Positions 1 through 12,120 are shown, counted from the stretch's first letter. The stretch is DNA of 27,772 nt from Byssothecium circinans (GCA_010015675.1 ML977008.1:213851-241622); one strand, 5' to 3'. The notes: generated by a model from the letters alone, not told the origin. Numbers and translations: made by a program.

Positions 1-109
1 ATAGCTTTCTAATATATATAACTTTATTTAGAAGGTTTTCTAATTTTTTATACCCCCTACCTTCTACCTACTATAATAGCGTTAAATCTAGGCTGTACGC
101 TATAATAAC
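1..109 (+). mobile_element. Non-autonomous TA-transposon copy D, inner piece (left of the nested insertions)
   Basis: This stretch matches the inner part of copies B and C: the same string is readable at about 19,160-19,278 and 21,746-21,857, ending in the block that reads ctgNacgctataataac. It breaks at 109 and resumes at 12,341, so it is one element opened by later insertions. Its other half (the arm seen at the left of copies B and C) must lie before the window. Differences from the other copies are mostly C/T and G/A, as RIP would leave. Confidence 0.8.
105..109. repeat. 5-bp target duplication ATAAC (left copy) of the solo LTR
   Basis: ATAAC stands directly before the TGTG start at 110 and is repeated at 12,341-12,345 directly after the ACA end at 12,340. 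Removing the insertion and one ATAAC restores the uninterrupted string cgctataataacttaatagc seen in the other copies. Confidence 0.8.
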
Positions 110-353
110 TGTGAAAAGGTAATAGAGATATAGCAGAGATAGTCAAAATAGTAGTTGATTGATAGTAGATTATGTCGTATGTAGTTAAGAGTTTAATCAA
201 AGATAGAGCACTTACTTATACCTTTCTTCAGCCTATTCCTACTAGCCTGTATGCGGTAGATAGTATAAAGAAAGGCTGCAAGCATTCTTACTTTTCTGTA
301 AACGTCTTAGCTTAATATTGTTTCTTTATTTAATAAAGAACTAATAACGCTAC
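110..353. mobile_element. Solo LTR, left part (464 bp in total, split by the large retrotransposon)
   Basis: The piece starts TGTGAAAAGG; its partner at 12,121-12,340 ends TTCTAACA, giving the usual LTR ends TG...CA with a 5-bp target duplication outside. After removing the 11.76-kb insertion the total is about 464 bp, a normal LTR size. No internal region or second LTR is seen, so a solo LTR left by recombination is the simplest reading. The family is not recognised. Confidence 0.7.
350..353. repeat. 4-bp target duplication CTAC (left) of the large retrotransposon
   Basis: CTAC precedes the left LTR here and follows the right LTR at 12,117-12,120. Four to five base duplications are typical of Ty3/gypsy integrases. 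Confidence 0.7.
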
Positions 354-576
354 TAAGCCAGCGTAGCTCACATAACTCTAATTTGGCTCATGGTATAGAA
401 TACTTACAGAAGGAAAACGTATTTAGTAGCTAAAGTAATTGTATTCTTTTCTATACTAATTAAAGAGTAGTAGTAAACATTACGTCATCCCTAGTAGGTG
501 TTAAAACTAGCTACTATATACTAACCTAACCCCGTGACTATAGGTTAAGCTATTAGTTACTCTATGCTATAGTACA
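354..576 (-). repeat. 3' LTR (223 bp) of the large retrotransposon
   Basis: It matches 11,894-12,116 over 223 positions without gaps. By eye there are 16 differences, all transitions. On the element strand it begins TGTACTATAG and ends GGCTTA; the final CA has become TA, a RIP-type change. The purine-rich GGGAGGTTA on the element strand lies immediately before it (577-585) and fits a polypurine tract. Confidence 0.88.
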
Positions 577-760
577 TAACCTCCCATGCCTACAGCATCA
601 CCCCCTAATGCTGCAGCTAAACTAAACTAATTCTCCTTAGCTATAGCCTAAAAAGAAACAGCTAAAAATTAACTCCATAAGAAAGAGAGAGAGAGAGAGA
701 GAGAAAAACAAAAGGAAAAGAGGAGAGAAAGGAAATTCTAACTACTATAGGTAAACCGTC
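577..760 (-). other. Polypurine tract and short spacer before the 3' LTR, with a (GA)n microsatellite
   Basis: Minus-strand GGGAGGTTA at 585-577 abuts the LTR start and is the likely plus-strand primer site. A run of GA dinucleotides occupies about 681-704. No coding signal is seen between the stop of the upstream ORF (761) and the LTR. Confidence 0.5.
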
Positions 761-3700
761 TTACATCTCTATCCTATCATCGTCGCTATTCTCCTCCTTA
801 GGCACATTAGGAATCCTATCCTAGTGGAACTTAGCCTAATGGCGCTCTAGTAGATCCTGTCTACAAAGGTAAAGAAACCTATTAATAGCCTAATTAACTA
901 TAATATTCGCGTTAGTAACGTTGTTATCTTAGCCTAATAGCAGCCTAGCTCCTTAGGTTAAAAAGTAAGACTAATTAGGAATACCCTTAGCAGGATTTAG
1001 CCTATAAGTAATGCGCTTAGCTTCTTTGCACACTTCCTAACTAACAAGAATAGCCTTCTTTGCATTTTTGCGGTGCTCCTAGATCTAGTCCTTTGTCTTA
1101 TCACGAGTTATATCATCCTTAAAATATGTTGCTAGCTTATAGTGGACTTAGGGAGAATCCTAGCGCTCCTAGTAAACTAACGCGCGTAAAATTGCTAAGG
1201 TCTATTAGATAGGTGCTATACTAGGGAAGGGCTAGTTAATGCTACTATACTTATTTAGATGCCCTAAAGGGGTAGCAGGTAGCACGGTATAATTATAGTA
1301 GGCTATAGTAATCTTATTATAAGTTTCTATTTCTAGAATCTCTATGTGCTTTATATTATTACAGACTTAAATAAACCACGGGAGCATAGTACGGCGCTAT
1401 TTAGTAGCTAGGCTAATTAAGCCGTAAGGGATAGTTAGTTTTAAAATGTAAATCTACCTAGGTTTATAAGGGTAGTGTATCTACTATAGGTGCTTAATGT
1501 AATTATTTAACTTAGGTAGCTAATCGCGCGCATCTACCTAGCCCTTAATATAGGTATAGGTAGTCTAGCTAAGGGATTTCCTCTACACCATATACTAGTT
1601 AAGGTAGGTGTAAAATCTATTAAATAGGATAGTGTAGTTCTTCTTATCCTCTTTATCCTAGGACATACTCCCCTAAATTATATTAGCGCCACGCCTTTTA
1701 TAGTAGACTTCCTCTAGGTTATAATCTACATGCTTGAAAGTGGTATTATCACCTAGAGAGGTAGATTTAGCATAGTAGGGATATGAAATTAAGTAGGGCT
1801 ATTTTTATAAAACTGCATACTAAACCTAGTAAGCTAGATCAGAATAAATAAGTTGCTAGATAGGAGAGTAGTACATAATCTAGCTCTATCCTAGGTTAGA
1901 TTTGCCCTAGATGCGCCGTAGGTAGTAGTTATACATGCTATATAATTTATTAAGTACCTTTTTAAGCTCTAGGTCTTTATAGATCTAGGTGAGGATGCTG
2001 CCTATAATTACCATGCCCATCTTATAGAAGGTGATAATCTGCCTTTGCATGCTAAATTACTAGATAACGTAGTTAAAATTCATGTACTACTTTTACTACG
2101 CTAGAAAGAACTAGTAGCTCTTTAGCTAATCCTTATCATGATATCTATGGGTGCTATGCTAGAAGAGGATGTATATCTAGGGGTTATTCTTGAAATCACC
2201 CTACTAGTCATGATTTATGTATAGTAACTTAAAGAGCTGCTATAGACGTTCTTTAGATAAGGCGTAGATAGTAACGCTAATATAGCTCGTGGTAGCTTTA
2301 CTATACTAGAAATAGACTTTATAACTATTAGAGATTTTATTATAGTATAGCGTTAGGATATGCAGCTTATCCTTATGCATAGCCTACTAGCGTAGCCTAG
2401 CATTCTTTAGCGCCTAATTTAATAGTAAATTAGGCTAGGAATAGCTATACTTCACCCCCTTCTTAATAACCCTAATATCCTTAATATCTAGGTTGTTAAC
2501 TATCTCTTGATTAAAGTCATCACCCTCTTCCTCTAAAGCCTGCGTAATAGCTAGCCTATTGCTTTCTATAGTAAGCACATGCTTATGGTTTTTCCTAGCT
2601 ATAGATCGCGTCACCCGTGGTAATAGGGCTTATAGGTTTATTAGGTAAAAAGTAGGCATATTTAGTAAAGCGTTTACTATGTACTCCCTCACTCTACGTA
2701 CTAGGTCAGGCTTTGACATTTCCTAAAGAGCATTTGCCATAGTAACATTTAAAGATGCGCGACACCTATAAGACCTAGGGGATTATGTCTGCACATCCTA
2801 AGACTGTTACATTAGCTAGGCTTGCTAAAGGCGAGGGGAGGATATTAGAGAAACCGCGTTAATTGCATAGTTAATGTGCTCCTAAGTATAGAGATATTCT
2901 GCTAGCATTTTACTAGCACTACTAACCGCTAACCTAGTGATCTCCTATTCTAAATTATAGGTTATAGGGATAAGTAAACTAGTGCACTTATAGATCTAGA
3001 GTTAGAACTTTTATAGATTATCTAATAGCCCCTAGGCTTCTTATAGTATAAAAGGGTGGGGCTACCTCTGCTTATTTATCCTAAAGGTAGCTTCGCTATT
3101 TATTTCTTTAAACTAGTTATACGCATAGGCTAGATTATAGATATTAATGATAGACTTAGGGCGCTTTTTAAGTAGAGCGTTACTATCCCATGACTATTAG
3201 AGAGTATAGGCTAGCTTATAGGGGAAATCCTAATCTAAGCTATATATAGTTTAGTCTTAGGTGGTAACATTAGCTTTTGCCTTAAGGTGCTAAATTATCT
3301 TTGTATTAATAAAGGGCGTAATGTTAGACATCTTTATATTCTACTAAGTAATATAGGTGAGGTAGGTTATTAGCTAGTACTACATCTACACTTTAGGACT
3401 AAAGGGAAGGAGGGCATTAGAGAGAAACTAGATTTCTAGAGTATTATAGCTAGTCTAAACTTAGTTCTACGCGCTAACTAACTTAGTATGCCATTTCAAC
3501 CTAGAATCATACGCGCTCCTTAGCTATAGATAGTACTTATAGAATTAATTTAAGCTACCCTAGATTCTTATTACTTTACTATCCTTTTCTATCTCTTTTC
3601 CTAACTGCTAAAATAGATTAAGGCTCTTATCTAGATGTAGAGAACATTGCGCTATTAGCTTGCGATATGCAGCCTAGCGCTTACTACCTAACTAAGCCTT

Positions 3701-3781
3701 AATATGTTAAAGGGCTTTATTAAGGGTAAGTTCCCATGCATGAGGAAGGGGGGTTATTAAATAAGGGCTAATATTAACCAT
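761..3781 (-). pseudogene. Additional 1,006-codon ORF of the retrotransposon, possible 2-oxoglutarate/Fe(II) oxygenase-like protein (RIP-killed)
   Basis: The frame starts at an ATG (3,781-3,779; MVNISPYLITPLPHAW) and ends at TAA (763-761). Pieces read at 3,740, 2,758, 1,732, 1,426 and 764 are all in the same register, so 3 kb carry only substitutions. Dozens of TAG/TAA replace Gln or Trp. Legible landmarks are SLGDNTTFKHVDYN, with an H-x-D pair at residues 684/686, then NII-x-GSMS, and about 100 residues later IPYGLISLATK followed by RRTMLPWF. The Tyr in PYG (residue 786) can be a RIP product of His, which would give H-x-D...H, the iron triad of 2OG oxygenases. The C-terminus is acidic. I recall similar large uncharacterised fungal proteins but cannot name the family. 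The frame and its length are certain; the enzyme class is inference. Confidence 0.6.
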
Positions 3782-4589
3782 AATCTACTGCTGCTAAGGC
3801 TACTAAGTAGGTCCAGGAATCATCTTTAGGGGCATGCTAATAGTGATTCTCGTAATAGTTAAAGATAAATGAAAGTTATTATAAAAGATAGGGGGCTAGT
3901 AGGGCTAGTTAAATAGTACCTATTACTATTTAATAGTTTCCTACCCTTCTACGGCTTTGCGCCGTCCTTGCCGTCTTTTTAGCCCCTCTCCTTATTTAAC
4001 CGCTAGTATAGCTTAGTAATGCTAGTTATTTTAATTACGCGTTAAACTATTTAGTTTAATAAGCTATCTTACTATTAGCTTACTACTCTACTATTTACTA
4101 TTTATATGTTTTACCTATGTTCATTCGCCATAATCCCCTTATTATTCCTAGTTATTTTAGCGGCGACGCTAGGTATTTTTATTTAACACGCGGCGTGTCA
4201 CCCGTCTATATGTGGGAACATGCCGCATTTCTGCAAAGGATAGTATATTTCCCTGTAGTGGTAGCGGTAATAGTAGTTAAAAAATATCTTATCTATTCTT
4301 AAAATCTAATATTAGTACTACTTTTTATCTAATTATAGTTTACTAGGTATACCTTATAGCGTCTAATTAGCTACTAGAGGCGCTAGCGCAATAGTAATAT
4401 TATTAGTATCACGTTAAGTAAAAATCATCAAATTTATCTAAATTAGGAAATTGCAATTTTCCTACCTAAACGTCTGCACCTCCTATGCCTTATTCTAATG
4501 AATATACTATTCTCATTTTCTTTCCCTATAACTAGCCTTCCCCTTCTCTTGCCTTATTCCTATAGCCACCTTATGGCTGCAGCTTATTG
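3782..4589. other. Spacer between gag-pol and the extra ORF
   Basis: About 800 bp with no convincing frame on either strand. It holds a few CpG-rich islands that escaped mutation (around 3,955-3,975 and 4,160-4,205). It may contain an internal promoter or a splice or leader region for the downstream ORF, but nothing in the sequence proves this. Confidence 0.4.
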
Positions 4590-7500
4590 TCAGCGTTGAG
4601 ATGGGATTATAACTTAGGGGGATAGCTATTACTAGTAGTTTAGGTTAGCTTCTTTAATATATTAATAAGGAAGATGTTATAGTTATTCTACTATACGTAG
4701 TTGCGCGCCATCCTCCTTAGAGTCTAGATTATTAGGATTATCTTTATTACTATCCTCTATTTTATTAACTAACTCTTTGCTAAAATCCTCTAGTAGTGGC
4801 GGGTCTATCTATTAGTATGTTAAGTGCTATATGTCTTCATCCTATAGTCTTATAAATCCTTAATTAATTGCTTTAATATGTTCTTAGGTATAGGGATAGT
4901 AGGGGTGAATATGATAGCTAAGGACTAGGTGCTAGAAGGTAGTACTATTAAGTTCTTAGAGAAAGTACTAGTCTTAGTTACTAATGTCACGTACTTAGAA
5001 TAGGCCGTACTATCTGTTAGCTAGTTTATAATCTATTAATTTTAAGACTTCCTTCTTTATGCTCCTAAGCAGAATAAGCTAGTAACGTTTAGTATAGCTA
5101 GTAATAATGGCCTAGTATTCATCCTAGTACTCTTTCTTATGCTAGTAGAGACGCTTAATTTTCGCTACTACTTTATCTATATTAGCGTCACGGATATTAA
5201 GCTATATGACGCGAAGCGCTATAAGCTTATTACGGGTGTAAACCTTACTCTAGGGTAGTGTTTGCTAGGTTAGTAATAATAGTTTAATTAGTAGGATTAA
5301 GTTCTAGCTAGTAATAAGCTATATTAGGGAATAGCCTATTAATTTATGAACTAAGACCTAGTCTGCTAGAAGGATAGTAGGAAGATTATTAACCTATGTA
5401 CCTTTTAGTTTCGTGAGCGCGTTAATGATAACTTTGTGCCCTCCTTCAACGAAGCCTACACTCTAAGGATTACACACTAACGCCTGCACTCTGCGAACGC
5501 GACAGAGTTTTGCGAGAGTAACGACAACACCCTTACTTTCTAGCCTACTACTAATACTAACGCGTTTAACTATAGACCACCTATAAATAAGGTCCTTATA
5601 GATAAACTTTATAACTAATTTAGCACTATTCTTTCTAAGAGCCTACGCTTCTAGCTACCTAGTCATCTACTCTCTTACAACTACTAGGTATTTAAATCCT
5701 CTAACATTTGGCATGTAGACTACATCAAGGCTAACCTAATCCTAAAGGATAATAGTAAATGTTAAATAAAGGACGTCATGTTTCTAATAGTAGGCTTTTC
5801 TCTAGCATTAGTTATAGGGCTAGATAAACTAGATTACGTATGCCTAAATACCTTCCTACTAGTATCTTAAGGCTACTACTAAGGTAACCTTATTCACCCC
5901 TTTGTAACTAATCTGCTTATGGATAGTAATAATAATCGCGGCCTAGATGTCTAGATTGTTAACGACTTATTTTAGAGTTATATTTCTTAAGGTCTTCTTA
6001 AACAGGATTCCGCCTAACGTATAGAATATAAGGGCGTGTTTCTTCTAGGCTCTAAGCTCTTTCTAGGAAGCTCCCTTAGGTATTTCCCCTTATAGGAGGA
6101 ACCTTGTAATACAGTTAGATTTAACGCCGTACATGTTATCTAATACCTAGCTAATATCCTTAGTATGGTTTACCTTAGTAAGGCTTATAAAGGTTAAGAC
6201 CACGTTTAATTAGAAGGCTACGTTTTAGCTAGCTAATTAGGTTGTCTTAATCATTTTACATAGCGTCTAGTTAACGAATTCTTTAATATTATCCTAGGTT
6301 TCTTTTAGTGGTTCCTAATCCTCTAGCTTTAGGTATTAGGACAGCGCATTAGGGATAACATTCTTCTTACCTAGCTTATATATAATAGTGAAATCCTACA
6401 TTATAATCACACCTAGCTAGCGATTTATGAGAGATCCTGGAAGGTTAGTTAACGCGTGGTTAAGCTAGATAATAAGCGTTTTAGCATCTATTTTAACAGT
6501 AAAATAAATCCTATAGAGCTAGATTCTAAACTTTTTTAGTACCTAGAGAATAGTATAGCATTCTAATTTTATAGAATCTTATTTAGCTTTATTAATTGAC
6601 TAGAGCACGCTTTTAAATTAAATTAGGTATTACTTATTATTAGCATCTACTTACTCTATCAACGCCCTACTACCTTTACCTAATGCGTTAATACTAAGGT
6701 AAACCTCCCCGCCTTTATAGTTAAGGCTAACTAGGGCTAGGGCTATAGTAATAGCTTCCTTAAGTGCAATTATAGCTATTCGCTAAGCGTCTTCCTATTG
6801 CCATTCCTGTTCTTATCATAGGAGCTTGAAGAGAGGCTTGGCTACAATTATAAAGTAGAAAATCTAGATTTAGTAATAGACATAAATGCCTAGGAACATA
6901 TAAACTTTAGTAACATTCTTATATTTAGGCTAATTAATAATTTTGATAACCTTCTTTTTCTAAGGGTGGCAACTATTAGAATTAACCTTATACCCTATGA
7001 CCTTAATTCTTTTGAATCCCTAGAAGTACTTAGTTCCTAAGACTATTAAGCTAGCTTATTTAATATCTGCAAGAATGCGGTCTATTTACTAGAGGTGCTT
7101 AAGGACAAACTGCTAAATTCCTAGCAGCGCTTCTTATTAGTAGTAGTTGGTTTTCAGGCCTCTAATACACACGTCGTTGATAAAAGGCAAGTAATCATGT
7201 AGTATATGGTTAAATAATATCTTTATAATTACCTATAGAAATGCGGCTAGTGCATTTGTAACTCCTATAGGTAGGGTGCACTACTAAACTAAGCCTTGCG
7301 GTCTATGGAAAGCTATAATATCTCTGCTATCTATATAGAGCTCTATTTAGTCATACCTAAAGAAATAGTCTATAAGGGTGAGTATGCTACACCCTGTAAA
7401 TTTCTCTAAGAAATCATTAGTACATAGTAGTAGATTCGCATCCTAGATAGTTACTAAGTTAATTTTCTAAGTATTATTAATTAACTAATATCCTTTATCT

Positions 7501-10500
7501 TTCTTAGAGACTAAGAACCATAGATTTTAGTACTAGCTATTATATATTTCTAGCGTCCCTTACTAGATCTGCTTATTAAATATCTTGGTAGCTTCTACTT
7601 CTAGCTTTTTAGGTAGTTAAAATGCCCTAACTTACCACGCCTAGTAAGGCTTTGTTTTAATTTTATATGGTAGTGAAACTAATAGGTGAATTTAGCCAGA
7701 TTTATAAAAAGTATATGTGATAGCTAATTCTTAATTTAATAGCAATTGTAAGAGTATCTCTTTTTCTAATAGCCGTAGTTCTTCTTTAATATTTATGGTC
7801 CTAATTTGTTCCAGCGTAAGCTAGGTTCCTCTAGAAAAAGGTGAATATCACTTTTTAAATAAATAGTCATATGGCCTAATATCTGGCCCGCGAAGGCTGT
7901 CGCGTAGTAGCTGTGCTTTACTTATAGTTTTCTTCTAAAAGGGATCCCTAAACTCTATAGGCTAAGATAGTCATAGTTTATTAATAGGCTAAACCTTTAC
8001 CTCTACTTACTTATACATAGTGTTTACCTTAGGATAGTGCGCATTATAAGGCGTTTTAAAGTGCCTTTCTTATTGTAGCGCTAATTTAAGTGTTGTTACT
8101 AATAATTCCATGCTCTATGAGGCGCGCTACAATTGTTACTACAGGCTAGTGGTAAGAAGCTCATAGGCTTCATCCTTATTATTAGCGTCTGTTTCGCCTA
8201 TTAGCTCATCATATTTAGTGACAGCTAATACGGCGCTTTTAAGATTACTGCTATTCATCCTGCTAGCAATCTATGCCTATTCCCTAAGGTCTTTCCAGTC
8301 TAGCTAGGCTAGAAGGCTTAGGTAAAAATTTAGCGCTAGGATTTTAGGTTCATTTAAATATACTATATTGCATGATAGGTAGCCTATTTGCTCCGTAAGT
8401 TCATCTACTAAAGCGCGGCCCTCTATTCTCACTAGCCTAATAATTGCTGTACTGGCTGGCAGCTGTATTTAATAGTAGGGAGCTAAACTAGTTAGCTAGG
8501 TAGCTATAAATATAACATTATAGTCTCCTTTTAAGGAAATAATCTAGTAGCTAATTCTTCCTATAGTGTTAAACTAGAGGGACATCTAGGTTAAGGTACA
8601 CTAGGGGACCCTAAGGATAATAGATCTACTTAAGTATTTAATAAGCTAGAAATAGGTGAGCGTTATTACTAAGCTAATAGTTATAGGGACGTTAAATGTA
8701 GTACCTATAAACATAGTTTATTAGCTATTAGCTATAATTAGACTATTAGACTCATCTCTAACCTTATATAAGAGTTGTAGGGCATTTACAGCTAATTCTC
8801 TTATTAGGTTAATTATTAACCTAGTGTTAATAAGACACTTAACTTAATCACTATTAATAGCGGCCTACACCTATGGCAGCTTATTTAACGTAATAACGTA
8901 ACCGCTATCTCTATCGCGCTGGCAGCGGTTATCCTTAGTTAGTTAGTCCTAGTTTTTATTATATAGGTTACTAGTCCTATTAATTTAGGTAGCCCTTAAT
9001 GAATTTAAGCTATAGTACGTGATCACGTTACATCCTATAGTAGGCTTAGCGGTGGTTGCTAGAGTAATATTAGTTACATCTTATCTAATAAGAGTCTGCT
9101 AGATACACCTAGTAGCGTCTAATTAGAGAAGAAATCTAGAGTTATTACCATGGTAACTATCATATATAGTCATGTTTAAGAAAGTTTTAACTATATTTAT
9201 TTTAGTGACTCTAGCCTATGTGTGTAGTTTAGTAGCATCTTTAGAAGCTCTTTTCTATAGTAGCTCCTAAAGAGGCTTTTTGAAAGTAGGGTAAGTAAGA
9301 AGGTTTCTAATAGTAAGGCCCTTAACTTCTTAGGTTAGCGCGGCAATAAGGGTCTAGTTAGTAGTTATGTTAATAGCGTTCTTAATAGATTCCTTATTAG
9401 TTACTATAAACTGCACTCCTCTTTTAGTAATATAAAGTAGGTTCGTATAGTTAAAGGGAGAATTCTATTAGCTTTTATCTTTAAATAGCTAGATAGTTTC
9501 TAGTAAGCTAGAGTTAATTCTACGCTAGATTTAGTTAATTAATAGGTCCCTTTCTTACTTAGCGCGCTAACGCTACTTTTATTACTTATATCTTTTAACT
9601 TAAGTTTGCAGGGTAGAGCCTAGAGGAGCCTGCCTAGCTTTATTTCTAGGTGCTAGCCGCTGGGCGGGCGACGCCTTATATCATAGTTAAAGAATAATGT
9701 AGTTTTTATCTACTAGATTAAGGTTAAAGACTTCCTTAACTAGGTAGAAGAATTACTTATCCTAGTTAGTTATTAGCGTTATTACGTTATCCTACGTCTA
9801 GCTAGCATCTACGTTTATGACTTCAACGAAGTTACTCTTCTTAGGTAGCCGCGCAGCCTAGTCTTTGCATACCTTATGGAAGGATTACTTAATAGCATCT
9901 ATCAGGACTCTAAACTTAATAGAAATAGCATTCTTTAGCTACTATGTGATACTATGCCTTGTAGGTCCCCCTTTAATCTAACTAAATCCTGAATTGCGTA
10001 GGCTATAGTACTAGTATTAGTTATTATCTTTAACTACTTCGTGAGCCTAGCTATGCATGCGAATATCTAGTAGGTCTATATAATCCTTAATAGCATAATT
10101 AGTGCTCTTATAGCTAAAATACTATAAAGCTTACTAGGGCTAATTATTACCCTGCTTCTATATAGACCACGACCCGTCGTTCCTCTAATTTATCTATGGC
10201 GGGCGACTTTGCTGGCTTGACTTTTCTTACTAATAACAAGGACTAATAAGATAAGTTAGGAAGTAGGCGTAGTTCTTAGGATCCTAAAGATATAGCTTAA
10301 TGTGGCTTTAGCTAGCAAGCTAGAAGACTAAGGCGGCGTCTAGATTTAGGCCCTTAAATTAGTTAACTAAATATTCTAAGTCTAGGTTAACCTCTAAGGA
10401 TTATAGCTTTTCTAGCTTTAATAAAGATGGCTTATTACGGCGTGTTAGCTTTTAGTGCGTAAGAGGCTAGTAGGCTATTTCCTCCTTAACTATGTTTTTA

Positions 10501-11183
10501 AGCTGCTGTGCTTTAATAATACTCTCCTTTTTTTAGTGCTTGTAAAAGCTAACATGCTACTTTGCTATACTCTTCACATATTTATGAATTTTATCTATGT
10601 TATAGGTATTAATGGTCTCTCCTTTTAGCTAGCTAGATTCTAGCATATAGAACATCACTATTTCCTTATCTTACTAGCTAAGGCCTTAAAAGTAATACCA
10701 CCCTTTCTCTTATTCTATAACCTAGCTAGCAGCAATGTAATTAGTAAGTTAGATGGACATGTTAGTGTAGTACTCTATAATAGGTAGTAGGTATTTCACG
10801 CATTTATTAATGTAGGTCTTAAGGTACGCGTAAGTACTATAGCGTCGCCCTATATCTATGTCTTCCTAGTTATCCTTTATTTTGCTCTAGATACCTTCCT
10901 AGTTATTCTTTATAAATTAGGGAAACTATATCACTATTTTCTTAATCTTCATTAAATACTAATCTAGTAATATCTGCAGCCTATCCCTATCTATCCACGC
11001 TGCGTTCTGAGCTATATGGTTGTACGCCTCTAGCTATTCTAACACATTATGCCCCTTAAAGATATTGAGATAGCTCCGTGGGGGCTTCAGCTTAATAAGT
11101 GCTAGATAGGGGCGTGCCTCTAACATCCTTCTAGTTCGTAGTGTATATCCTATTAATTTATTATCTAATTCTTAATCTAACAT
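4590..11183 (-). pseudogene. Ty3/gypsy gag-pol polyprotein, single frame, RIP-killed
   Basis: One register runs from ATG 11,183 to TGA 4,592-4,590 (2,197 codons), peppered with RIP stops. Gag: residues of the type ARPYLALIKLKPPRSYL near codon 23, then a matrix/capsid-like helical part. Nucleic-acid knuckle at 10,121-10,080 (codons 355-368): the spacing x2, x4, x4 of CCHC is exact, but all four ligands are now Tyr. Protease at about 8,828-8,819: the Asp-Thr-Gly site reads N-T-R in LINTRLIINLI. RT about 7,600-6,950: NPWFLVSKKDKG, LPIGVTNALAAF, and the DD box as FINDV (codon 1,336). Integrase about 5,780-5,270: DVVYMPNVRGFKYLVVV holds the first catalytic Asp (codon 1,820), with GGHKVIINALTKLKGT further on. 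The protein tail is acidic. gag and pol share a frame, so no frameshift would have been needed for expression. No chromodomain was seen. Confidence 0.88.
10080..10121 (-). other. Ghost zinc knuckle of gag (C-x2-C-x4-H-x4-C turned into four Tyr)
   Basis: The minus-strand codons read YFSYKSTNYAIKDY. TGT/TGC to TAT/TAC and CAT/CAC to TAT/TAC are the expected outcomes of CpA-to-TpA changes on either strand. The spacing fits the CCHC box exactly. Confidence 0.75.
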
Positions 11184-11893
11184 AAATGTCACGCTTAATG
11201 CTCCCTAGCCGTGAGTGCTAGTTTACGTAGTTCTTAAATAGTTTTTTAGGTAGTTAAAAGTTACTAAAATAATTAGCTACCTTCTATAGCTACTCCCTAG
11301 CTATACCGTAGTTTTGTGCTGCTCCCTAGCCTTACATAAAGTAGGTTAGTTGCTCCCTAGCATGGTTTTAAGATTAGCTAAAGGTTACTAAGACTATTAG
11401 CTACTCTCCTATAGCTACTCCTTAGCTATGCTATAGTTGTGTACTACTCCCTAGCTTTACATACGTACGCTACTCTTTAGCTTTGCGTATTAGTTACTCT
11501 CTAGTAGTGCTACTCCCTAGCTTTATACTAAAGTTAGTTTCTATTACATTAGCGCGATTGCAGGCTCCTATGTAGCTTAGCGTTAGATTCTAAATCCTTA
11601 TTTACTAAGGGGGCTCTTAGCGCCGGAAGTAGTAAACTTTCTTATCATGAAAATTAGGCCTAGTGTGAGCGTCCTCTCTAGTTATTAATGCTAAACGTCG
11701 CGATATTTCTACTCTCTAGCTTTAGTGTGATACTTTATATAGATACTCCTAGTACTATATATCTCTTATTCTTTTAGTAACTATTGCTTACTAAACTCTT
11801 TTTAGCTATAGCGAGTAGCTACTATTATAATCTAAGCAAACGTAGCCATCTCTACAACGCATCGCAGATATAAGCCTAGGCATGACCTCTAAA
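11184..11893 (-). other. Untranslated leader of the large retrotransposon, with degenerate minisatellite
   Basis: The leader lies between the 5' LTR and the gag ATG. From about 11,196 to 11,530 the motif CTCCCTAGC (plus-strand reading), or a one-base variant, recurs some nine times, often preceded by GCTA. Spacing is irregular (roughly 20-60 bp), so this is a decayed minisatellite rather than a simple tandem array. A packaging or translational-control role is possible but unproven. I could not assign a tRNA primer site next to the LTR. Confidence 0.6.
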
Positions 11894-12116
11894 TAAGCTA
11901 GCGTAGCTCACATAACTCTAATTTGGCTCATGGTATGGAATACTCGCAGAGGGAAAATGTATTTAGTAGCTAAAGTAATTGTATTCTTTTCTATACTAAT
12001 TAAAGAGTAGTAGTAAACATTACGTTATCCCTAGTAAGTGTTGAAACTAGCTACTATATACTAACCTAACCCCGTGACTATAGGTTAAGCTATTGGTTAC
12101 TCTGTGCCACGGCATA
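11894..12116 (-). repeat. 5' LTR (223 bp) of the large retrotransposon
   Basis: Partner of 354-576, same length and orientation. Its element-strand start reads TATGCCGTGGCACAGAG; the first TG has become TA. The 3' LTR retains TG at that position, while this copy retains GC-rich bases lost there, so the two copies were mutated independently. Confidence 0.88.
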
Positions 12117-12120
12117 CTAC

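Larger units (their letters stand above)
354..12116 (-). mobile_element. 11.8-kb RIP-degraded Ty3/gypsy LTR retrotransposon with an extra 3' ORF
   Basis: A complete but dead element on the minus strand. In transcription order: 5' LTR (12,116-11,894), leader with a degenerate minisatellite, gag-pol frame (11,183-4,590), spacer, additional 1,006-codon frame (3,781-761), purine-rich stretch and 3' LTR (576-354). Target duplications of CTAC flank it. The two LTRs have equal length. At nearly twice the length of an ordinary gypsy element, the surplus is the second ORF and its spacers. Reading frames survive across the whole length with in-frame stops but no indels that I could detect. Confidence 0.88.

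Noticed and set aside
4117..4302. 61-codon plus-strand ORF in the retrotransposon spacer
   Set aside because: It lies on the strand opposite to the element's genes, has no recognisable motif, and is the kind of chance opening expected in 22 kb of AT-rich sequence.
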